Source: Mycoplana rhizolycopersici
GTDB lineage: Bacteria; Pseudomonadota; Alphaproteobacteria; Rhizobiales; Rhizobiaceae
DNA length: 64,000 nt
Assembly: GCF_013378445.1 (NCBI RefSeq)
Contig: NZ_JABXYK010000007.1
Location: forward strand, 1-64,000
Reading direction: 5' to 3'
Below, piece after piece: positions 16,852 through 24,497 of the stretch (the stretch's first letter is position 1; the number at the start of each line of letters is the position of its first letter). Both the position numbers and the translations under genes were made by a program. The notes below the pieces were generated by a model. It was not told the origin of the DNA and did not search any database. It saw only the letters and a program-made list of their open reading frames with translations.

Positions 16852-19800
16852 ATGTCGAACAGCGGGTCTGGTAAAAGGAGCACGTTCCAGCGACGCCATC
16901 GCAGGCCGCCCTCCATCGCACGCCGGAAGTCGCCCCATCCGCTGCGCAAGGCCGCCCTTGCGAGTATCTTCTTACTTCCCGATGCCGGCATTGCGCTCGC
17001 GGACTGCAATCCGGCGGCTCCTTCCTCGGGAGACACGGTCGTCTGCGATGGCAATCCGGCCGGATACACCACCAACGGCCTCGATGAACTCTATGTTGAC
17101 ATCCTCGCTGGCACAAACTTCAACGGGCCGTTCAGCGCCTCGAACACAGGCTTGCTTGACGTCACCAGTGCCGGCAATCTGAACAGTGTGACGCTCGACG
17201 ACAACGATGTCGTGATTTTCGAGAATTCCGGCAACATGAACAATGGGCTCGTCATCACCGGAGATGGGAACTACTCCGTCGTGAACAATGCCGGTTCTGC
17301 GATCAATTCACCGTTCAGCTTTACCGGTGACAGCGATAACAGCATCGCCAACAGCGGAACGCTGAACAACGGTGTAACGATCGACGGCAACGGCACGACA
17401 GGGATCGTCAACAATTCGGGCGCATTCATCAACAACGGGGTGTTCGTCATCGGCGCAAGCGAGACGGACATAACCAACTACGGCACCATTCAGAGCACGG
17501 TCGCACTTGGAAGCGGCGATGATACGATCATCAACTACGATCCGGGCTCCATCAATGGAAGCGTCGACCAGGGGAGCGGCAACGATCTCTTCCGCATGGA
17601 AGGTGGCCGCGTCAGCGCCAGTGTTCAGCAGGCCGCCGGCCGCGACACCTTTCGGCTGATCGGTGGTGAGGTCACCGGCAACCTGGAAGCGGGCACCGGG
17701 CGGGATACGATGGTGTGGACCGGCGGTTTGATCGGCGGCATCGATATGGGCGACAACCGCGACCGCGCGCTGTTCCGGGGCCTTGACGACGCCGAGCTCA
17801 AGACAATCCGCGTTGACGGCGGAATGAACAGGGACACCCTGACATGGGAAGATACCCAAGGCGCCGGTCCCCAGAGACTTGTGAATTGGGAGCTCATTGC
17901 CCTTACGGAGAGTTCGTCCCTGCAGATGACGGAAAACCTTACGCTCGGGGACAGCGGGACGGCCACCGGAACGTTGACCATCGACGAGACGAGCACGCTC
18001 TTCGGCGGCGGGCGTCAAACGTCGGTCCTGCCCTTCGGATCTGCCCTCGTGAGCGTCGAGAACAGCGGCGTGATCGACCTGGCATCCGGCTCCAACTCGA
18101 CGACCGACAGCCTGACGATACAGGGCGACTACCTTGGCGATTCCGGGCAGTTGCTCCTCCAATCGGTGCTGGGCGATGACACTTCGCCGGCAGACAAGCT
18201 CGTCGTCTCTGGCGGTGAAGCGTCCGGTGTGACCCGAGTGGGTGTTGAGAATGTTGGCGGTGAGGGCGCGCGAACCCAGGAAGATGGCATCCTCGTCGTG
18301 GAAGCGACCAATGGCGGCACTACCGCGCCACGATCCTTTCGCCTGCTCCACCGGGTCACCGCCGGGGCCTACGAGTACTTATTGTTCAGAGGCGGCGAAG
18401 ACGATGAGACGGCCGAAAACTGGTACCTGCGCAATCATCTCCGCGATGACGCGGATGGAGATGGGGACGGGGACGGCGACGGTGATGGCGATGGCGATGG
18501 GGACGGCGACGGAGACGGAGACGGAGACGGGGACGGCGATGGTGACGGGGACGGCGATGGGGATGGCGACGGCGACGGAGACGGCGACGGCGACGGCGAT
18601 GGAGATGGAGACGGCGACGGGGACGGCGACGGCGATGGGGACGGCGACGGAGATGGGGATGGCGACGGTGATGGGGACGGCGACGGCGATGGGGACGGGG
18701 ACGGCGACGGCGACGGCGATGGCGACGGAGATGGAGACGGCGACGGGGACGGCGACGGCGACGGCGATGGGGATGGCGACGGTGATGGGGATGGCGACGG
18801 GGACGGCGACGGCGACGGCGATGGGGATGGGGATGGGGATGGTGACGGGGACGGCGACGGCGACGGCGATGGGGATGGGGATGGGGATGGTGACGGGGAC
18901 GGCGATGGAGACGGCGACGGGGACGGAGACGGGGATGGAGACGGCGATGGCGACGGCGATGGCGACGGAGACGGAGATGGTGGCGGCGGGAGTGGGTTCA
19001 TACCGTCCTACCGGCCGGAAGTTCCAATTTTCACCGTTCTCCCCAGCGTATCGCGCGGTCTGCTCCGCTCGACGCTCGGGACGTTCCACGAACGTCACGG
19101 CGAGCAGAACTGGTTCGACAGCGAGAATCCGAAGCACCTCGTTTGGACGCGGATGTTCGCAGAAAGCTACAGTCAGGATCTGGAAGGAATTCTGAACCCC
19201 AGTTTCGACGGGACGACCTGGGGTATCCAGGCCGGCGCGCCTGTCTACAAGGTCGAGCATGCCAATGGCCAGGACGATACGTTGGGCCTCTTCCTGGGCT
19301 ATAGTCGTGCCAGCGGCGAGATCGAAGGATTTGCACTCGGTCGCTTCGACATAACCGTCGGCACACTGGATATCGATGCCTACAGCATTGGCGGCTACTG
19401 GACCCACACGTGGCCCGGCGGAGGCTATGTCGACGCGGTTCTCATGCATTCCTGGCTGGACGCGGAAACGAGTTCAATCGGCCGATACACCTCCAATGTC
19501 GACGGAACTGCGCTCACGGCTTCGCTCGAGGCTGGGACGAAATTTGACGTTCATGAGAATTGGTCCATCGAACCGCAAGCGCAGTTGATTTGGCAGCATC
19601 AGGACTTCGATACAGTCCAGGATCCCGGCGGGCGCATCGCCATTGACGATGAAAATGCCTGGACGGGGCGCATCGGCGCACGGCTCGTCAGCAGCTACGA
19701 TGTGAATGACGCGAAGGTCAATCCATTCCTTCTCGCCAACCTCTGGCACGAATTCGGTGCCGATAGCACAGTCGCATTCAACGCCACTGGCTTCACCTCG

Positions 19801-19956
19801 ACGCGAGAGGCAACCACCTTGGAGCTTGGCACCGGGCTTACAGCGGATTTCGACCAGAACACACGCATCTACGCAAACGTGTCATACAACATGGACGTTT
19901 CGGGAAATGACTTCAACGGCATCGAGGGGAATGTGGGCCTGCGTATCAGGTGGTGA
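16852..19956 (+). CDS. Autotransporter with (Asp-Gly)88 linker
   Basis: 1034 residues from an ATG preceded by GGGGAGAGAG. A long basic N region and a hydrophobic core (ALASIFLLPDAGIALA) form a signal peptide. Residues about 65-500 are a beta-helix-like passenger with Asn/Gly-rich imperfect repeats (NSGTLNNGVTIDGNG, NNSGAFINNGVFVIG). Residues 535-710 are an uninterrupted run of 88 Asp-Gly dipeptides. From about 720 a linker (PEVPIFTVLPSVSRGLLRSTLGTFHERHGEQ) leads to a C-terminal beta-barrel of about 290 residues that ends in Trp, as expected for BamA recognition. It would export its passenger to the cell surface (type Va secretion). The DG run is far longer than ordinary linkers and is strongly acidic. 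Confidence 0.92.
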   Translation: MSNSGSGKRSTFQRRHRRPPSIARRKSPHPLRKAALASIFLLPDAGIALADCNPAAPSSGDTVVCDGNPAGYTTNGLDELYVDILAGTNFNGPFSASNTGLLDVTSAGNLNSVTLDDNDVVIFENSGNMNNGLVITGDGNYSVVNNAGSAINSPFSFTGDSDNSIANSGTLNNGVTIDGNGTTGIVNNSGAFINNGVFVIGASETDITNYGTIQSTVALGSGDDTIINYDPGSINGSVDQGSGNDLFRMEGGRVSASVQQAAGRDTFRLIGGEVTGNLEAGTGRDTMVWTGGLIGGIDMGDNRDRALFRGLDDAELKTIRVDGGMNRDTLTWEDTQGAGPQRLVNWELIALTESSSLQMTENLTLGDSGTATGTLTIDETSTLFGGGRQTSVLPFGSALVSVENSGVIDLASGSNSTTDSLTIQGDYLGDSGQLLLQSVLGDDTSPADKLVVSGGEASGVTRVGVENVGGEGARTQEDGILVVEATNGGTTAPRSFRLLHRVTAGAYEYLLFRGGEDDETAENWYLRNHLRDDADGDGDGDGDGDGDGDGDGDGDGDGDGDGDGDGDGDGDGDGDGDGDGDGDGDGDGDGDGDGDGDGDGDGDGDGDGDGDGDGDGDGDGDGDGDGDGDGDGDGDGDGDGDGDGDGDGDGDGDGDGDGDGDGDGDGDGDGDGDGDGDGDGDGDGDGDGDGDGDGDGDGDGDGDGDGDGDGGGGSGFIPSYRPEVPIFTVLPSVSRGLLRSTLGTFHERHGEQNWFDSENPKHLVWTRMFAESYSQDLEGILNPSFDGTTWGIQAGAPVYKVEHANGQDDTLGLFLGYSRASGEIEGFALGRFDITVGTLDIDAYSIGGYWTHTWPGGGYVDAVLMHSWLDAETSSIGRYTSNVDGTALTASLEAGTKFDVHENWSIEPQAQLIWQHQDFDTVQDPGGRIAIDDENAWTGRIGARLVSSYDVNDAKVNPFLLANLWHEFGADSTVAFNATGFTSTREATTLELGTGLTADFDQNTRIYANVSYNMDVSGNDFNGIEGNVGLRIRW
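18454..18981 (+). repeat. Hexanucleotide-based coding repeat, 88 units of GAY-GGN
   Basis: 528 bases made only of Asp (GAC/GAT) and Gly (GGN) codons, encoding 88 Asp-Gly units. Synonymous bases vary, so it is a degenerate satellite rather than a perfect one. Part of it shows a higher-order period of 48 bases (eight units): the block around 18811-18858 recurs at 18859-18906. Because the unit is six bases, gain or loss of units keeps the reading frame. The reverse strand is also open here and would encode (Ser-Pro)n, a by-product of the repeat. Confidence 0.95.
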
Positions 19957-20033
19957 CGTAGCTGCCCCGTCGCGCGCCGCTTGCGAAGCTGTGAGACATG
20001 CCGCAGGGGGTGTGCGGTCGCGGAACCTGGAGG

Positions 20034-21737
20034 ATGACCAAACTGCAAGTTCCGACAGAGAGAGTGCTCGCGAACCTTCGCCAGGCGGCCGCCGCTCTCG
20101 AGGGGGAAGCCATCGACGGCACTTCATCGCACTTTCGGCGCAAGCCCAAGCTCGTCCTGATCGTGTCTGTTTCGGATGCCCAAACCCGGGCGATCTGCGC
20201 CACGGGTGTCGGAAACACGCTGGACACCGCCTGGCGCGCGGCCATCGCACACCTCAGGAAGCGAATGCCCGATGAAGATCGCTGGCAATGGATCAAGATC
20301 GACGTCGTACGTTCCATTCGTGTCGCCACGCCGCCGGAGGTCCTTGCCGAGTTGTCCGGCCGACGTCGAAACTACTTCCGCCACGGCATCGCCTTCGACC
20401 CGAATTTCAATACCGCTCTCCTTGAACAGGAATTGAACGGTATCGCGGCCTGGGCCTGTGACGGCGGCCGTCCGATCGGACTGAACTTTGAACGGATAAA
20501 CCGGTATCTGCAGACGTCACGCAGACAGCCGCCGCTTTCCAGCGGCGTGCAGCAACTGCCCGCATGGTACCTGTTCGATACGAAGAGCCTGTTTGGCGAT
20601 CGGACGGGCGAGGTCCGCATCCTTGCCGATTGCGGCTTCGGCCAGGGAATCCGGGCCGCACCGATGGTCGCCGACGAAATCGAAAATCTCATCGACAATG
20701 CCGGCATGTACCTGACCAGACAAATGCGGGATGACGGTTCCTTCGTCTACGGCTACTTCCCCGCATATGACGCGGTCATTCCCACCTACAACATCCTTCG
20801 CCATTGCGGGACACTCTATGCGATGCTCGAGGCGTGGGAGGCAGCCGGAAACGGCGAGATCGGCCGTCACGTGCCGCGGGGTATCGACCATGTGCTGCGC
20901 ACCGCGATGCGACGGGATGGCGACCGGCTCTTCGTCGTCGATCACGCGAACCACGGCGAAATCAAGCTCGGTGCGCAGGCGGTTCTGGTCCTCACGATTG
21001 CCAAATTCACGTCGCTGACGCGCGATGCGCGTTATCTGCCCGTTGCTCGCGCCCTGGCCAAAGGCATCGTCGAGCGATTCCTTGATCCAGCGAGCGGCGC
21101 GTTCGTGCATGTTCTTCACGGCGAGGCTCTCGCGGTCAAGGATCGCTTCCGCATCGTCTTCTACGACGGAGAGGCGGTATTGGCGCTCCTTCGTCTTCAC
21201 GAGATCGACAGAGATCCGCTTTGGCTGACGTCGGCGATCAAGGCGTTCGAGCATTTCATTCGCACGGATCACTGGAAGCATCACGATCATTGGCTCGCCT
21301 ACTGCGCCAATGAGATCACGCGCCACCATCCGGAACAACGCTACTTCGAGTTCGGGTTGAAGAACGGCTTCGGCAACCTGCCATTCATTCGAGAACGAGA
21401 AACGGCATATCCGACCTTTCTGGAGCTGTTGATGGCGACGCTGCTGCTCGTCGACACGATGAAGACCACCGGCAATCCGCTCCCGCCGCCATATGATGTC
21501 CGGGCATTGGTCGAGGCGATCGATCACCGTGCCGAACACCAGCGGTTCGCCTGCTTCTATCCAGAGATGGCCATGTACTTCAAAGCGCCGCAAAGAATCG
21601 CTGGAAGTTTCTTCAGCAGGCACCATGCCTTCCGGGTCCGCATCGACGACGTCGAGCATTTTATCTCGGGCTATTGCCTGTACCTGTACAATGTCGTGCG
21701 CATAAGGCGAAGAATGTCCAGGCAAGCGGAAAGATGA
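20034..21737 (+). CDS. Unrecognised protein, probable alpha/alpha six-hairpin barrel
   Basis: About 567 residues from the ATG at 20034, which abuts a GGAGG; an ATG at 19998 or a GTG shortly downstream are alternatives, so the exact start is uncertain. Residues 1-130 form a separate small domain (KPKLVLIVSVSDAQTRAI, GNTLDTAWRAAIAHLRKRMPDEDRWQWIKIDVVRS). The rest has repeated helical hairpins with aromatic and acidic motifs typical of six-hairpin glycosidase-like folds: DDGSFVYGYFPAYDAVIPTYNILRHCGTLYAMLEAWE, RIVFYDGEAVLALLRL, WLAYCANEITRHHPEQRYFEFGL. There is no signal peptide. It starts 77 bases after the autotransporter stop in the same direction. I do not assign an activity; a sugar- or polymer-active enzyme is possible. 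Confidence 0.75.
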   Translation: MTKLQVPTERVLANLRQAAAALEGEAIDGTSSHFRRKPKLVLIVSVSDAQTRAICATGVGNTLDTAWRAAIAHLRKRMPDEDRWQWIKIDVVRSIRVATPPEVLAELSGRRRNYFRHGIAFDPNFNTALLEQELNGIAAWACDGGRPIGLNFERINRYLQTSRRQPPLSSGVQQLPAWYLFDTKSLFGDRTGEVRILADCGFGQGIRAAPMVADEIENLIDNAGMYLTRQMRDDGSFVYGYFPAYDAVIPTYNILRHCGTLYAMLEAWEAAGNGEIGRHVPRGIDHVLRTAMRRDGDRLFVVDHANHGEIKLGAQAVLVLTIAKFTSLTRDARYLPVARALAKGIVERFLDPASGAFVHVLHGEALAVKDRFRIVFYDGEAVLALLRLHEIDRDPLWLTSAIKAFEHFIRTDHWKHHDHWLAYCANEITRHHPEQRYFEFGLKNGFGNLPFIRERETAYPTFLELLMATLLLVDTMKTTGNPLPPPYDVRALVEAIDHRAEHQRFACFYPEMAMYFKAPQRIAGSFFSRHHAFRVRIDDVEHFISGYCLYLYNVVRIRRRMSRQAER

Positions 21738-21818
21738 TGCCCGTCGGGCGAGCAGAGAAACCGGCCGCGGCGACCATCACCGCCTTGGCGAGGAAACGAA
21801 GGCGTTGGCACATGAACG

Positions 21819-22109
21819 TTGGCGGCCAACGTGGACAGTCTCCTGATGCGGCATTTCCCGGATCTTGCCCAACCGCTGTTGAGCGGACGCAAACCGGACG
21901 AACGCATTGTCGCGGGCGTTACCCTGCTAGGGCTGGATAAGGCGGAGAGCGAGGTATTCGACCGAGAAATCGCCGCTGCGCTGGGGCCCACGCCCGCGAC
22001 CGCGACCGAGCCCTCGGCTGTCAAACCGGCGGCTGCGCTGCCGAACGCCGAGCCGGACACGCCAGCGGTCGAACCTGCAGCGAAGTCGGTTTTCAGCTTC
22101 TCGCAGTAA
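21819..22109 (+). CDS. Small hypothetical protein downstream of the alpha/alpha-barrel gene
   Basis: Up to 96 residues, from a TTG at 21819 or, more likely, an internal GTG (21831) or ATG (21846); none has a strong ribosome site. The first half (MRHFPDLAQPLLSGRKPDERIVAGVTLLGLDKAESEVFDREI) reads like a folded protein with gene-like codon choice. The second half is Pro/Ala-rich and probably disordered, ending VFSFSQ. It lies 81 bases after the preceding gene. Function is not recognised. Confidence 0.45.
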   Translation: MAANVDSLLMRHFPDLAQPLLSGRKPDERIVAGVTLLGLDKAESEVFDREIAAALGPTPATATEPSAVKPAAALPNAEPDTPAVEPAAKSVFSFSQ

Positions 22110-22381
22110 GGTGTGCGGATCAATACGACCAGGCGTGAGGCGCCGCGGCATACAACGAAGCACGGTGCGTTTTCTTGGGCGCGTGAGCTTACGGAAATTA
22201 AACGTCTGCTGCGCTACGGATGGATGGCAGAGTTATCGGGTGCCATGACGGCGAAACCTCTCTGCCTGTTTTCATAATTTCAATCGCGGGAGATGCGAAT
22301 GCCGTGCTGGCGCTTCAGCTGGCTGGTGTCCGCCATCTTGGATACTCCCGCGCCGGTCGTATCGACCGATAGCGAGGCAAA

Positions 22382-24334
22382 ATGTCTTTCCTTCGGAATG
22401 CCAGGATCCGCACCAAGGTCGTCGCCGTCATTGCGCTGACGAGCTTCATTTCGCTTGCGGGCCTGTGTTTTGTGAGTTTGCAGTACAAGAATACAGACAC
22501 TGTCTATAGTGATTTCATTGCCAATGATGCGACTGCCGCGATGCTCAATGCGCGGGCCACCGGCAATCTGCTGCAGATGGGCTTCCAGCTCAGCCTGGTG
22601 ACGCTTGCGGACCCGGCAAGCAAGGAATTCGGCGCTGCAGTGATGAAATACGATGCCGATCGCGATCAGATCAAGAAGCGCATCGCCAGGAGCGCCGAGC
22701 TGGTTCCCTCCCGCGCCGAGCCGGTAGCGAAGATGCTGCAGGGGCTGACCGTGATCGAAGAGGCGGGCGCGAAGGTGATCTCGCTGGCAAAGGTCGGCCA
22801 GAAGGTCGAGGCGCAGCAGCACATGGTCGTTGCCGGCAACAAGATCATGGAACTGCTGCCCCTTTTTGCGAGCGGCAATGACCAGATGATGAAGGCTATG
22901 ACGGACGGCAGCAATGCGCTGAGCGAACGGACGAACAGCACGATCATGACCACCATGGCGTTGCTCGTGGCAGTCACACTGGCCGCCATCGGCTTTGGTC
23001 TGCTTGTCGCTTCGCGCGGCATCACCGGTCCGATCGACAAGCTGCGCGCGCGGATGCTGTCGCTTGCCGCTGGCGAGACGCAGGAGGAGATCGCCGGCCT
23101 CGGCCGCAAGGACGAAGTTGGGCAGATGGCGGACGCAGTTGCAGTGTTTCGTGACAATGCACTGGAGCGCATCCGGCTGGAGCAGGAGGCGGAAGCCACC
23201 CGCAGTCTCGGCGACAGGGAACGCATCGAGCGCGAGCGGCAGAAGGCGAAGGAAGCAGCTGACGTCCAGTTCGCCGTCGATAGTCTGGCCGCTGGCCTGT
23301 CGCATCTCTCCGATGGCGATGTTTCCTACCGCCTGACGCAGACCTTCGTCGAAAGCCTCGACGGCGTGCGCAAGGACTTCAACGCTTCGGCTGAAAAGCT
23401 GCAGGCAGCCCTCGTCCTGGTTGCCCAGAACGCCCGCGGCATCGACGCTGGCGCCAACGAGATCCGATCGGCCGCCGACGACCTTGCTAAGCGTACCGAA
23501 CAGCAGGCGGCGGCTGTCGAGGAAACAGCAGCAGCACTCGAGCAGATCACCACGACCGTCAAGGATTCGGCCCGGCGCGCCCAGGAAGCCGGCGAGCTGG
23601 TTTCGCGCACCCGCAACGGTGCGGAACGGTCCGGCGAGGTCGTGCGCCACGCGGTGGTGGCGATGGAGCGCATCGAGAAGTCGTCGAGCGAGATCGGCAA
23701 CATCATCGGTGTGATCGACGAGATCGCCTTCCAGACGAACCTTCTGGCCCTCAATGCCGGCGTGGAAGCCGCGCGGGCCGGCGACGCCGGCAAGGGTTTC
23801 GCAGTCGTTGCCCAGGAAGTGCGCGAACTGGCGCAACGCTCGGCCAACGCCGCCAAGGAGATCAAGGCATTGGTGACGACCTCGAACACCCACGTGCAGG
23901 AGGGCGTCCAGCTCGTGGGCGACACCGGTCGTGCGCTGGCAACGATCGTCAGCGAAGTGCAGGAGATCAACGGCCTCGTGGTGGCAATCGTCGAGGCGGC
24001 GCAGGAGCAGTCCTCCGGCCTCCAGCAGATCAACACGGCCGTCAACCAGATGGACCAGGATACGCAGAAGAACGCGGCCATGGTCGAGGAAACCACCGCC
24101 GCCAGCCACGGGCTGGCCAAGGAGGCGGTCTCTCTCAACCAGCTCCTCGCGCAGTTCAAGCTGTCGGAAACCGGCTATGCCGCAAGCGCGCCGGTGAGCG
24201 CATCCACAGCCCCGGTGCGTGCCGCCCGCACGACCGATGCCCCGGCTGCCTCGCCGGTGCGCGCGCTCGGCCGCAAGCTGACCGCGGCCTTCTCGGGCAA
24301 CGCTGCCGTCAAGGACGAGTGGGAAGAGTTCTGA
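22382..24334 (+). CDS. Methyl-accepting chemotaxis protein
   Basis: 650 residues. TM1 lies at about 11-33, a helical periplasmic ligand domain at 35-185, TM2 at about 187-210, then HAMP (about 211-265). A cytoplasmic signalling domain has the conserved hairpin tip EIAFQTNLLALNAGVEAARAG near residues 446-466, flanked by methylation helices. The C terminus ends DEWEEF, which resembles the CheR/CheB-tethering pentapeptide found on high-abundance receptors. The ligand is unknown. It stands alone, with no che genes adjacent, and is closed by a strong terminator. Confidence 0.96.
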   Translation: MSFLRNARIRTKVVAVIALTSFISLAGLCFVSLQYKNTDTVYSDFIANDATAAMLNARATGNLLQMGFQLSLVTLADPASKEFGAAVMKYDADRDQIKKRIARSAELVPSRAEPVAKMLQGLTVIEEAGAKVISLAKVGQKVEAQQHMVVAGNKIMELLPLFASGNDQMMKAMTDGSNALSERTNSTIMTTMALLVAVTLAAIGFGLLVASRGITGPIDKLRARMLSLAAGETQEEIAGLGRKDEVGQMADAVAVFRDNALERIRLEQEAEATRSLGDRERIERERQKAKEAADVQFAVDSLAAGLSHLSDGDVSYRLTQTFVESLDGVRKDFNASAEKLQAALVLVAQNARGIDAGANEIRSAADDLAKRTEQQAAAVEETAAALEQITTTVKDSARRAQEAGELVSRTRNGAERSGEVVRHAVVAMERIEKSSSEIGNIIGVIDEIAFQTNLLALNAGVEAARAGDAGKGFAVVAQEVRELAQRSANAAKEIKALVTTSNTHVQEGVQLVGDTGRALATIVSEVQEINGLVVAIVEAAQEQSSGLQQINTAVNQMDQDTQKNAAMVEETTAASHGLAKEAVSLNQLLAQFKLSETGYAASAPVSASTAPVRAARTTDAPAASPVRALGRKLTAAFSGNAAVKDEWEEF

Positions 24335-24387
24335 GAACGTCCGGGGAAGGACCTTATCCTTCCTCGGACGCCGATCGGCAAAATGAC

Positions 24388-24428
24388 AAGGCCCCGTCCG
24401 CATGTTCGCGGACGGGGCCTTTCTTTTT
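24388..24428 (+). terminator. Intrinsic terminator of the chemoreceptor gene
   Basis: The 14-bp arms AAGGCCCCGTCCGC and GCGGACGGGGCCTT with a six-base loop, followed by TTCTTTTT. It ends 70 bases before the convergent dehydrogenase gene and may serve both. Confidence 0.9.
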
Positions 24429-24497
24429 CGAGGTCGGATCGAAGGAAAAACGCACCGGCCTCGGACGGGCCGGCACGCTCTTCGAATAGCTGAGATC

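Noticed and set aside
18454-18981. CRISPR-like appearance of the repeat block
   Set aside because: There are no spacers; the repeat is a continuous in-frame hexanucleotide series inside a coding region.
18435-19001. Minus-strand frame encoding a long Ser-Pro repeat
   Set aside because: It is the reverse complement of the Asp-Gly codons; the autotransporter frame continues on both sides and explains the sequence.
22280-24403. 707-codon minus-strand frame opposite the chemoreceptor
   Set aside because: It mirrors the codon bias of the chemoreceptor gene, has no recognisable domain, and covers the terminator.
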